Below are positions 25,301 through 32,617 of a DNA stretch of 64,000 nt, piece by piece (position 1 is the stretch's first letter; each line of letters begins with the position of its first letter). The notes below the pieces were generated by a model that was not told the origin of the DNA, searched no databases, and saw nothing but the letters and a program-made list of their open reading frames with translations. The stretch comes from Hepsetus odoe (Eukaryota > Chordata > Actinopteri > Characiformes > Hepsetidae): NCBI GenBank assembly GCA_017165825.1, contig CM029386.1, forward strand, positions 14,720,945 through 14,784,944. The letters are read 5' to 3'. The translations under genes and the position numbers were made by a program.

Positions 25301-28300
25301 TTAACATCTTGCTGTAAGCCATGTCATCACTACACCGCCCGAGAGCAGCACAGTACAGATAAGCTTATCCAGACTAAAAAACATTTTAGGGTGTCACTTG
25401 AAAGAAATACATCGGCTAAGGCAGAATTGTTAGTAATGTTCATTTGGGAGAGTTGATTTTTGATTGTTACTTTTTATTTAATTTCTAAAGTATTTAAACA
25501 TGTGTTAAGTGACTCAGGTCAGTTTCCTTCTGAATTTTCAGTTTTAAAATATTTGGGGTGGTCCAAAATTAGATCATGGTACCATGTTCTCAGGCTGAGG
25601 TTTTTGAGAGTTCTTACCAAAGTTTCCAGCCTGTTACAGATATACACAGAACATACCAGATTTATGGGTGCATCTCAATTGCTGAATTATGTCTTAACGT
25701 CCATGAAAATTAAACACATAAAAACAAAGCACAAAAATTCACCTTATGTCCAGCACAACTCAATTAAAGAATGAATATGCTAATCTTCGATTAATCAAAT
25801 AAACAGGTTATTATAAAGCCATGTTTAACTGTAAAACAGTCAGGCTGCTCTCCACAAGAGCAAACAATCAGTACTTACATTTACGGCATTTAGCAGACGC
25901 TCTCATCCAGAGCGACTTCCATGTCCTAATTACAGGGACAGTCCCCCTGGAGACACTCAGGGTTAAGGGTCTTGCTCAGGGACCCAGTGGTGGTAGTGCC
26001 AGAGGTGGGATTCGAACCTGGGACCTCTTGAGCCACAGGTCCATAGGCAAGTACACTACCACTTAAATAGCTGCTCCATTAAAATGATGATATCACAAAT
26101 GTATATGTCTATGATCTGATCTGCATAGGAAGTCAAATGAAATTTGGTTTGAAAGAGGAAGATACAGAGGACAGGAAGAAAGGGAGATGGTTGACCTGCT
26201 GTGGCGAACCCTTAAGGGAGCAGCTGAAAGAAGGAGAAGAACGTCAAATGAAAATGATCAGCGGTGGCGTAATGGTCCTTGGCTCATGGGTTTGAATCCC
26301 ACACCAGTAGGCAGCCCCGAGGTACCATTTGAGCAAGGTATTGTAACCAATCACTGCTCCCCAGGTACTAGAAATACCTGCATTATAGCTGCACATGTTC
26401 ACAGTCACAGATATTAGTCAGTCAAAGTGCTTATTATTGGGGGAACTTAGCAAGATTTTTGTTTCTCAATCTTATATTATTTACTCATTTAGCAAAGCAA
26501 CATTAAAGTGGGTGACAAAATTCAAGTCCTGCTGCAGTGCAAGCTTCACATGAAACATTAAAAGCCACAAAAAAGGGCTGGAAGCCATAGCCAAATTTAC
26601 GTATCTTGATAAGAATTTTTCACAAAGGAGAATAAAACTTTTTGCAGATTTCCCCGTTATATTGTGGCATTCGCAAAGCCTAAAGTGAATTATTATTATG
26701 GATTTTTTTGGTGAAATAAGGTTATTTATAAGATAATAATATATGATACACTGTGTTATATTTACAGAAGAGATAAAGAACACGTGGCATTGTTGACGAA
26801 AACCCAATGCAAGAGTGCCAAAAAAAAAAATTAGAATGGAGGAACAACTCTGACCACGACATGTATGACTTGAAAGTGAAAGTGGCGTTCCCAAAGCCCC
26901 TGTTCTTCACGCATCACTTTTCTGTAGTATCGTTTGTGCTGTGTGCATTGCATTTTTTACAGGGTTTTTTTTCTAACCCCTACATGCTTTAAAATAATGT
27001 TCTTCATTTTTTATATTTAGAATGTGTTTAAAGAGTCCCAGAGGATAATTTAGGGCTTCAACTATAACAAAAAGCATTTTTTGCTGTGGCGTCCGGGTAT
27101 CGCAGATTTTCGACTTTCTCCAGAGTTTTTGGAACGTAACCCCCGCGATAAATGAGTGCTGTATTTAACTTTTCTACGATCAGATAAGTTACTTGGACTG
27201 GAGAAAAAAGAATTAGCAGTGCCACAAAACCATAAACACAAAGTTTATCCCCAATTCGCACCAGGCACTGCACTATATCCAGTCAGAGGACAAATTATAC
27301 TCTCTCCAAAAAAACATGCAGCTGGTTGTGGTTCTTCAACAGCCGATCACTATAACAGAACACCATGATAGTAATTTATCACGATAAAGGTAAATATTGT
27401 CACACTGCCCAGCCCTACTGCACAAGCGCTGATCTAGTGTCCCAGATAAGTAGGTTGCCCTGAGGATGCTTGAGCAAGGTACTGTCCCCATGACCGCACC
27501 CCAGTCAAGTCAACTTTATTTATATAGTACTTTTTACAACTGTTGTTGTCACAAAGCAGCTTTGCAGAATCCAGATCTGAGCTGCAATCGGGTAAGCCGA
27601 GGGTGACAGTGGCAAGAAAAAACTCCCCCAACATGAGGAAAAAACCTTGGGAGGAACCAAAAGCCAATCCCCATCCTCCTTTGGTCGGCACTGGAAATAC
27701 AGAGGAAAGAAAGAAGGAGGGAGAAAAGCCCTGTATAGTGGTAATTTCCAGTATGCATGAGTAAAAGTACAAAAGAGTCCATCGGTGACTGTAAATGGAG
27801 GTTCATGAGCAAATGGGAACCCCAGGTGCTTTAAATAGCTGCCCCCTGCTCCACGGTGAGTATGGGTTAAAAGCACAGGTTGAATTTTGTTGTGGTTGGC
27901 AGGGTTTCATAATGACCCACTCTCATCTGAATTCAATGACATTTCATTAAAAGTTCAGCGCAGGAGCTGAGCAGGTGAAGTGGAGAGTAAGTGATGTAAG
28001 CGATACAAGCAAATGCGTTATTAAGATTTCCATTTTCATGATTCTGTCATGAGGATCAGTGATCAGCAACTCTCTGACCCCAGGGATGTTGAAAGGCCCA
28101 AGCAGGGACAAAGGTGAGCAGCAGCATCCCACACAAGAGCAGCCTTATGGGAGACAATGCGGGAGGTTCACAATGAAAAAAGATGATGCTGCACACTCCC
28201 AGCTCCGGAAAAAGGCTTACAGTGTAGTCAAACGAGACCTACAGCCCTTTAACTGACCCGAGACCAGCTCCGAGCCCTGCTGCTGGGTTAAGAGACTGTC

Positions 28301-28696
28301 CAGCACGAGGCTGAAGACTGTAGGAGCTCCGCGATGACAACCCTCAGTTTAGGCGGCAGAGCACATTTAACACACGTTTAGTGGAGGGATTCTCCAAAAC
28401 CTACAAATACACCCAGTTCTCAGGCGAAAACACACACATACACGACCTGTCCCCTTTGGTGAGACCACCTAAAGCTGAAACGCCTCGAAACAGGTGAAAA
28501 TAACAGGTTGCTAGCTAACCGTGGCTAACCGTAACGGGCAGGCCGAGCATGGACATCTAAGCTAATTTGTCCGAAACGCCAGTGATACTGGATACAAACA
28601 GCACCAGCGAGCTATTTTATCAACAGTCGTGAACCTAAGGCTCTTTTCGGTGTTACCGTACCCGTCGTCGCCTTTATTTTTCTGTTTCTTTCCCAT
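12182..28696 (-). CDS. eif5b: Eukaryotic translation initiation factor 5B (24 coding exons)
   Basis: eIF5B is the GTPase that joins the 60S subunit to the initiation complex in the cytosol. Exons in transcript order (window coordinates): 28662-28696, 23072-23194, 22865-22940, 22034-22682, 20973-21184, 20477-20627, 20189-20281, 20006-20092, 19450-19518, 18958-19265, 18155-18262, 17947-18057, 17718-17785, 17438-17579, 17014-17145, 16122-16304, 15367-15528, 14713-14844, 14411-14542, 14198-14274, 13903-14067, 13579-13717, 12817-12978, 12182-12289. All junctions keep phase. The sum is 3,624 nt, about 1,207 aa plus stop, close to the 1,220 aa of human EIF5B. The start MGKKQKNK and the end MELKKTFEII match the vertebrate protein. 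G motifs are GHVDTGKT (about 625-632), DTPGHE (about 689-694) and NKID (743-746, split between two exons). Confidence 0.97.
12404..12450. repeat. Poly(A) tract, 47 bases, in last eif5b intron
   Basis: An uninterrupted A run on the + strand is poly(U) in the eif5b pre-mRNA, about 115-160 bases upstream of the last acceptor. Its length is likely polymorphic or uncertain in the assembly. No SINE body is attached. Confidence 0.95.
15000..15115 (-). repeat. Decayed LINE 3' tail, RTE-like (tentative)
   Basis: Phrases such as 'atccaatcattatcagagcc' and 'ccccaaacagggcagcaagg' resemble the 3' end of RTE-type fish LINEs in reverse orientation. The copy is too diverged to be sure. It lies in an eif5b intron. 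Confidence 0.35.
16612..16880 (+). repeat. tRNA-derived SINE (family 1), best copy
   Basis: The copy has a complete tRNA-like head (A box TGGCCTAGCGG; B box GGGTTCAAACCCC), then a body with 'gaggtacccttgagcaaggt', 'cgctttcaatagctgccc', 'gtgtgcatgggttaaatgca' and the tail 'gacaagggttgtcactttca'. It sits in an eif5b intron in antisense orientation, next to an A-rich tract. It is the reference copy for the other family-1 fragments in the window. Confidence 0.9.
17014..18262 (-). CDS. eif5b: eif5b GTPase domain exons 11-15
   Basis: These five exons encode the G domain. The P loop GHVDTGKT is in exon 11, switch-1 residues GGITQQIGATNVP are in exon 12, and switch 2 IIDTPGHESF ends exon 13. SSLCDIAILVVDIMHGLEPQ is in exon 14, and the NKID base-specificity motif is split as NK/ID between exons 14 and 15. 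The motif order and spacing match the IF2/eIF5B family. Exon 11 has an atypical donor (AAG|GTGTTT). Confidence 0.96.
18958..28696 (-). CDS. eif5b: eif5b N-terminal charged region (exons 1-10)
   Basis: Residues 1 to about 601 form the long, poorly conserved, highly charged N-terminal half typical of animal eIF5B. It contains lysine-rich and acidic blocks (exon 4, 649 nt), a coiled-coil-like E/K/R stretch (exons 5-6; MQEALARMKEEEERAKREEE and RKERLKKEGKLLTKAQ), the motif DDWEAMASDEE in exon 9 and a long Asp/Glu run in exon 10. The region is dispensable for the GTPase in other species (established knowledge) and is tolerant of length change. That fits the tandem acceptor at exon 8. The first intron is 5.5 kb and filled with repeats. 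Confidence 0.93.
20081..20098 (-). promoter_or_regulatory. eif5b: Tandem splice acceptor at eif5b exon 8 from a 9-bp duplication
   Basis: The + strand carries TTTCTGATG twice in tandem. On the sense strand this makes two AG acceptors exactly 9 bases apart, giving exon 8 starts at 20,092 or 20,083. The previous exon ends in phase 1 (GAA G), so both choices stay in frame. The long form adds three residues (ETS). Confidence 0.7.
20690..20720. repeat. (ACT)n/(AGT)n inverted trinucleotide repeat
   Basis: A run of ACT units turns into AGT units at an ACTAGT centre, giving a perfect short palindrome able to form a hairpin. It lies in an eif5b intron and has no obvious role. Confidence 0.8.
21375..21540 (-). 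repeat. Decayed SINE-like fragment in eif5b intron 4
   Basis: 'Gaggcgctcttatccag' at the left resembles the family-2 tail in reverse, and the right side ends in a decayed tRNA-like head. The match is weak. Confidence 0.4.
24495..24540 (-). repeat. Family-1 SINE tail fragment
   Basis: 'Aaagtgaagtgaaagtgact' followed by 'gtcagcgtgaatcacagcac' is the reverse complement of the family-1 3' tail. It lies in eif5b intron 1. Confidence 0.55.
25876..26068 (-). repeat. tRNA-derived SINE (family 2), full length
   Basis: The minus-strand copy has the B box GGTTCGAATCC, the body 'ctgagcaagacccttaaccc', and the end 'tggatgagagcgtctgctaa'. It lies in eif5b intron 1, in sense with eif5b. It is very close to the copy at 40,012-40,218. 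Confidence 0.9.
26258..26412 (+). repeat. Family-1 SINE, partial and decayed
   Basis: A recognisable head (agcggtggcgtaatgg; B box GGGTTTGAATCCC) and mid-body 'ttgagcaaggtattgtaacc' lead into 'cactgctccccagg'. The tail is lost. It lies in eif5b intron 1. Confidence 0.7.
27060..27175. repeat. Fragment of dispersed fish repeat (tentative)
   Basis: 'Gtttttggaacgtaaccccc' and 'gcgataaatgagtgctgtat' match from memory a dispersed teleost element whose copies read 'aacccccgcgataaatgagg'. The ends are not defined. Confidence 0.4.
27448..27930 (+). repeat. Family-1 SINE interrupted by a second SINE
   Basis: The 5' part (27,448-27,504; 'aggttgccctgagg', 'gcttgagcaaggtactgtcc') and the 3' part (27,819-27,930; 'tttaaatagctgccccctgc', 'gtatgggttaaaagcac') form one family-1 copy, split by the element at 27,505-27,818. 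It lies in eif5b intron 1. Confidence 0.82.
27505..27818 (+). mobile_element. Inserted SINE with 7-bp target duplication
   Basis: The element begins 'tcaagtcaactttatttata' and contains 'cacaaagcagctttgcagaa', 'gacagtggcaagaaaaaact' and 'ccttgggaggaaccaaaagc'. These are hallmarks of a common teleost SINE family. It is flanked by ACCCCAG at 27,498-27,504 and 27,819-27,825, a target-site duplication inside the older family-1 SINE. Confidence 0.85.
28662..28696 (-). CDS. eif5b: eif5b exon 1, coding part
   Basis: The exon codes MGKKQKNKGDDG up to a GT donor (GACGACGG|GTACGG), followed by the 5.5-kb first intron. The start agrees with the strongly conserved vertebrate N-terminus MGKKQKNK. Exon 2 continues as AKDDGIDIDALAAEIEGAG. 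Confidence 0.92.
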
Positions 28697-28768
28697 CTTG
28701 TGCGCTGAGAGTCCCTCGTTGCCGTGTGGAAGTCACCGCTTAGCGCATATGGTCGGGTTTGCCTGCAG

Positions 28769-28780
28769 TGCGCATGCGCG
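28769..28780. promoter_or_regulatory. NRF1-type palindromic site in eif5b promoter
   Basis: TGCGCATGCGCG fits the NRF1 consensus YGCGCAYGCGCR exactly. It lies about 73-84 bases upstream of the eif5b ATG, where a TATA-less housekeeping promoter is expected. Binding is inferred. Confidence 0.65.
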
Positions 28781-29319
28781 CCTTGTCGGGCCGCCTTCGC
28801 AGATCGCCAAAGCATCCGGATCGATCAGATTGAACGATACGAAAGCATAGAGTTGGAATTCTAAACCTTCAACATCCCAACCAATGCAGAATATATGTTA
28901 TTATCGACCACGACGCCTTACCCCGGACGCTCGTACAAGCTGTGAAGATTTCTCGCTAAAATTGTACAGCTTCAGCCTGTCCGTCATGTTCGCACGCTTT
29001 TGTGGACGCCCTCGATTGCGCAACTCCCCACAGTGACAGCTACAACTTTTATCCCGGCTGCCACATCTGGACAAATTTGCATCAAATGCATTAAAGGCAA
29101 AATAACTTCAGGATTGTCTGCAGGTCTGGGTCACTCCTGTCTCATAAGGCAGTATTGATTAGTGTTGTCTGAGGTATCATTAACGAACACTTCCATTTCA
29201 GGTTCAGTCATACTAATGATTTAGTAATTCTCTATCAGAAAACTGCACAGTCCACTGTAAAATAGGTCCATTTAAATCTGTCATGAGACGAGTTTAACCT
29301 CAGAATGATGAAAACCTTC

Positions 29320-29446
29320 CCTGCGATGGGCTGGCGACCTGTCCAGGGTGCGTCCCCCGTCCTCGCCCTGTGTGCACTGGGTTGGACACCAGCACTCCGC
29401 CGCGACCCCGTTTGGGACAAGCAGCAGATAATGGATGGATGGATGA
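29320..29446 (+). repeat. RTE-type LINE 3' tail fragment
   Basis: 'Gcgatgggctggcgacctgt', 'ccagggtgcgtcccccgtcc' and the terminal (ATGG)n repeat 'atggatggatggatga' are the typical 3' end of a widespread teleost RTE-class LINE. It is heavily 5'-truncated. Confidence 0.75.
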
Positions 29447-29639
29447 TGAAAACCTGCCTTTGGAACTAACATCCACGTGGTGTCCCACCTCAGAGCTCCA
29501 GCTCTGGAAGTCTTTCTCTCCTCCCTCAATAATATTATATAAGGTATCCAAGGTGGCTGACCCTGGTTATGACTTCTCATCCACCTACATCATACATGTA
29601 GATTACATGTACAGTTTATGGTATTATGTGTCATCATAC

Positions 29640-29781
29640 CTGGTCTGTCAGCAAACTTTCAATCCGTTCATCATGGGTCAGTATCTGACCACAAGATTAC
29701 TGCAGCTTCACCTCTTTGGTTTCTCCAGCTGCTATGCGAGATGCTTGGGCCAGGGATTTAGGCTCAGAAGTGTCAGCAAAG
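29640..29781 (-). pseudogene. Exon-like 142-nt minus-strand segment with in-frame stop
   Basis: The segment is bounded by a good acceptor (TTTATCCTCAG) and a good donor (GACCAG|GTATGA). One frame reads SLAQASRIAAGETKEVKLQ, a TAA, then CGQILTHDERIESLLTDQ. The composition and the length after the first base (47 codons) look like a real but dead exon. The family was not recognised. It could instead be a chance arrangement. Confidence 0.25.
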
Positions 29782-30253
29782 CTGAGGATAAAAGCAACGT
29801 CACAGGTTCTGTACTACTAATATTACCCAAAAGAAAACTGAGCCCCATCATCCCGTCAATATCCCCTCAATGTGATGCGTCATTTGCAGAAGGGTTGCTC
29901 TCAAGATCCAACTCCTGCTCTATTACTCCCAACCAGGACCTCACAACCACACACAGAAGCATTCAAATTAGTTTGGTGATTTTTCTGGATTCCCCTCAAT
30001 GATTATATGCCTGGTTTAGTGTATGAACCCACCAAACTGTGATGGACACTCTAGAACCAGAGTGCACCACAAAGCGTCAGTCTTTAATCATCACCATCAT
30101 GGTGAAGCCACTATGTTTTTCTTAATGAAGTGGACAGAAAATTTAAATATTTAGGTAAAGTGGGACATCAAAGTGAGACAGGTCACCATGATGGACAAAT
30201 GCCACAAGGCAGATCAATGTTTTGGGTATGATCGTAATTTAAAGGCCTAATAT

Positions 30254-30508
30254 AGGGCAGCGGTGGCCTGGTGGTTAGGGAGTTGGCACTGCATCGGAAG
30301 ATTGTGGGTTTGATTCCCACCCCAGTGGGTTGCCCTGAGGTACCCTTGAGCAAGGTACCGTCCCCGTCACTGCTCCCTGGGCGCTTTCAATAGCTGCCCA
30401 CTGCTGCACGGTGTTTGTGTGCATGGGTTAAAAGTAGAGGTCCAATTTCGTTGTGGTTCATGGTGTGCAGTGACCTCGCAATGACAAGGGTTGTCACTTT
30501 CACTTTTT
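30254..30508 (+). repeat. tRNA-derived SINE (family 1), full length
   Basis: The head has A box TGGCCTGGTGG and B box GGGTTTGATTCCC. The body and tail are nearly identical to the copy at 16,612-16,880, so this is a comparatively young insertion. Confidence 0.9.
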
Positions 30509-30667
30509 TAATACGTTACATTTTTTTCTTCCCCCTTCTTAATGTATAACCTTTGACAGGTTTAATGCAGATTTTTTTTTTACTTTTCTCATCCTCTCAT
30601 TTAAACAGGTTTTGATGCTCTGCCTTTAAAACTGATTTATGTAAACAACACCTTTTCTGTGCAAGAG

Positions 30668-30890
30668 TGGTACAGTGGTGGTCAAGTGGTTATAAACTAG
30701 GCTCCAGGATTGGCAGGTCACGGGTTTGTATCCCAGACCAGACCAAGGTACCGTCCCCAGCCCTGCTCCCCAGGCTCTTTAAATAGCTGCTCCCTGCTGC
30801 AGTGTGTATGGGTGAAAAGCAGAAGCTGCATTTCGTTGTGTCTCACTGTGTGCCATGCTTCACAATGAAAAAATAGTTACTTCACTTTAC
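30668..30890 (+). repeat. tRNA-derived SINE (family 1), diverged
   Basis: Head 'gtacagtggtggtcaagtgg', B-box region 'acgggtttgtatccc', body 'caaggtaccgtccccagccc' and tail 'catttcgttgtgtctcactg'. It is more diverged than its neighbour 160 bases upstream. Confidence 0.82.
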
Positions 30891-31103
30891 AGTTAAAACC
30901 TTTAAAAACAAACTCTCAAATAATGAAGAAAACGTATGCATCTACCACAAAGCATCCCAAATTCCCTTAGTTCCCGGTACAACCTCAGTAAAAATCATCA
31001 TTTTTAAAAATGGGTAGATTATGGACTCATGATCTGCGTCCATGCTTTACAGATGAACCAAAAGGGCATTTAAACATGACAGAGACATGCTAGTAAAACA
31101 TGT

Positions 31104-31109
31104 TTTATT
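31104..31109 (-). terminator. lipt1: lipt1 polyadenylation signal overlapping the stop codon
   Basis: On the lipt1 sense strand the end reads GTG TGA ATA AAA. AATAAA begins at the last base of the TGA stop. If used, the 3' UTR would be only about 15-30 bases. No better signal was identified nearby. Confidence 0.55.
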
Positions 31110-32248
31110 CACACCACTGCCACAACATTTTCGCAGAGACTCTGGATTTTTCTGCAAACGTCAGGAACTTGTGAGGCTGTCCTTGTGAAGGCAGCCAAAA
31201 CTGCTGCCACCTCACTTGGACAGAACCTGATCCCTGTCAGGGCTAAGCAAAGTTCCTGTGCAATTTCTGGAGTTAGCCAGCGGTGGGGTATATCCATTGC
31301 ACACTTTTCTACAATGCCATTCTTAATGTCTATATCAAGTCCAATGTGTGTTTCTTCTACCATAAAAGATGTACAGATGCTGAACTTGGGGGTCTTGCCA
31401 TAAACCCACTCCCAGGTCTTCAGATCCGCTGCCATGTTATGAATGCCAGGCATTAGGTCATCCATGGTGGGGTCCACCGTTATGACCGGACCTCGAAACC
31501 CAAACTCCGCAATGTAGCGTGATGCAACAGCATCCATAATGGCACTGGGATCCAAGGTTGGATCTTCATCCAGCAGGTTTCGAACAGGAGAAGGAATACT
31601 AGGTGTGGCATTGCTTTTGATCCCTTTACTGTTGCTTTGCAGCACCAATGACAGCAAAGACCGATCAGAAGAGCAAAGAAGGGTGCAATGATGATAAGCA
31701 GCTGTTCTACCCAACTTTGCAGCAGTGCCTGAGATCTTATGAGCACTATTGAGGAGGATGTCAAACCTATCTGTTGCATTAACATCCAGACTAGGCCTCA
31801 GCTCCTTCAAAGCACCTGTAACAACACCAAGGTTCCTTTGACGGTCATACTTCTTCTTGGACGTGAAAAAAGTCATGTTTATGTTGCCCAAATCGTGGAA
31901 AACCGTCCCGCCACCGCTTCGGCGCCTAGCTAATGGTATTCCCATCCTCCTCATCATAGGCAGGTTGCACTCCTGCCAGGGGTTTTGGTGCCTGCCAATA
32001 ACTACAGATGAGGAGTTTCTCCACAGCAGCAGCACTCCTCCACTCTGCATGTCTATGTGCTCGTGTATCCAGTCCTCCAGAGCCAGGTTTTGGAAAATAT
32101 CAGAAGATGTGGATTTGAGAACGAGTCCTGCTTTAGACACATCCTGGAAATACTTTTTAAAAGATGGGTTGCAGCTACACATGGGTCGAGGAAAGTCCAG
32201 AAGTGTCCTCACTGACACTCTCAAAAAACTCCGCACAGTCATTGACAT
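31109..32248 (-). CDS. lipt1: Lipoyl amidotransferase LIPT1 (379 aa), intronless coding region
   Basis: LIPT1 moves lipoyl groups onto the E2 subunits of mitochondrial 2-oxoacid dehydrogenases, the last step of protein lipoylation, in the matrix. The protein has an Arg/Ser/Leu-rich N-terminus suited to mitochondrial import. It then has the lipoate-ligase fold motifs RRRSGGGTVFHDLGN (108-122) and KISGTAAK (171-178, the lysine that contacts the lipoyl phosphate in this family). The DDLMPGIHNMAAD and KTWEWVYGKTPKF segments are typical of vertebrate LIPT1. Its length is close to the 373 aa of human LIPT1. The first ATG of the frame (MSMTVRSF) is taken as the start. A possible 5' UTR acceptor (GGGCTACAG) lies just upstream. 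It is divergent from atp5pd. Confidence 0.96.
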   Translation of the reverse strand: MSMTVRSFLRVSVRTLLDFPRPMCSCNPSFKKYFQDVSKAGLVLKSTSSDIFQNLALEDWIHEHIDMQSGGVLLLWRNSSSVVIGRHQNPWQECNLPMMRRMGIPLARRRSGGGTVFHDLGNINMTFFTSKKKYDRQRNLGVVTGALKELRPSLDVNATDRFDILLNSAHKISGTAAKLGRTAAYHHCTLLCSSDRSLLSLVLQSNSKGIKSNATPSIPSPVRNLLDEDPTLDPSAIMDAVASRYIAEFGFRGPVITVDPTMDDLMPGIHNMAADLKTWEWVYGKTPKFSICTSFMVEETHIGLDIDIKNGIVEKCAMDIPHRWLTPEIAQELCLALTGIRFCPSEVAAVLAAFTRTASQVPDVCRKIQSLCENVVAVV

Positions 32249-32416
32249 CCTTCAACAGTCTGGTCCCTGTAGCCCACCCTAATTCACGCATAAAAAGTTC
32301 ATGTTATGTTAGAGATTTAGTATTTAAAACAGACATATTGTCACCTAAGTTTGTCCTCGGCTGCCATGCTGACAGTCCAAGCGGGTCATGCGTTTTAGTT
32401 AAACGTGTTTTTAGCA

Positions 32417-32431
32417 GCGCCCTCTAGTGGC
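32417..32431 (-). promoter_or_regulatory. Candidate CTCF site, minus orientation
   Basis: GCGCCCTCTAGTGGC reverse-complements to GCCACTAGAGGGCGC, a strong match to the CTCF core CCACNAGRGGGCGC. It lies between the divergent lipt1 and atp5pd start regions. Confidence 0.6.
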
Positions 32432-32617
32432 CTGGCGCACAGAACGAATTTTTTTTGTCATTTAAAAATTCAAGACTTAAGCCAGTGAGGATTCAAAATT
32501 TAAACCTTATATTTCTCATTTCACAGAGTGTCTGAAATATTTTTGAGAATATTATTAATCATTATTATTAGTAAAATATATTTATAATGAGACTTTTATT
32601 TTGAAAGCTGGCCTGTC

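Larger units (their letters stand above)
28785..31080. other. Intergenic region between eif5b 5' end and lipt1 3' end
   Basis: The region holds an RTE-type LINE tail (29,320-29,446), an exon-like minus-strand segment (29,640-29,781) and two family-1 SINEs (30,254-30,508 and 30,668-30,890). The rest shows no recognised gene. A 210-codon + frame at 29,370-30,002 starts inside the LINE tail and is treated as chance. Confidence 0.6.

Noticed and set aside
29370..30002. 210-codon plus open frame, the longest not in a recognised gene
   Set aside because: It begins inside an RTE-type LINE tail, has no domain, unusual amino-acid use and no splice or start context. The opposite strand has a better exon-like segment.
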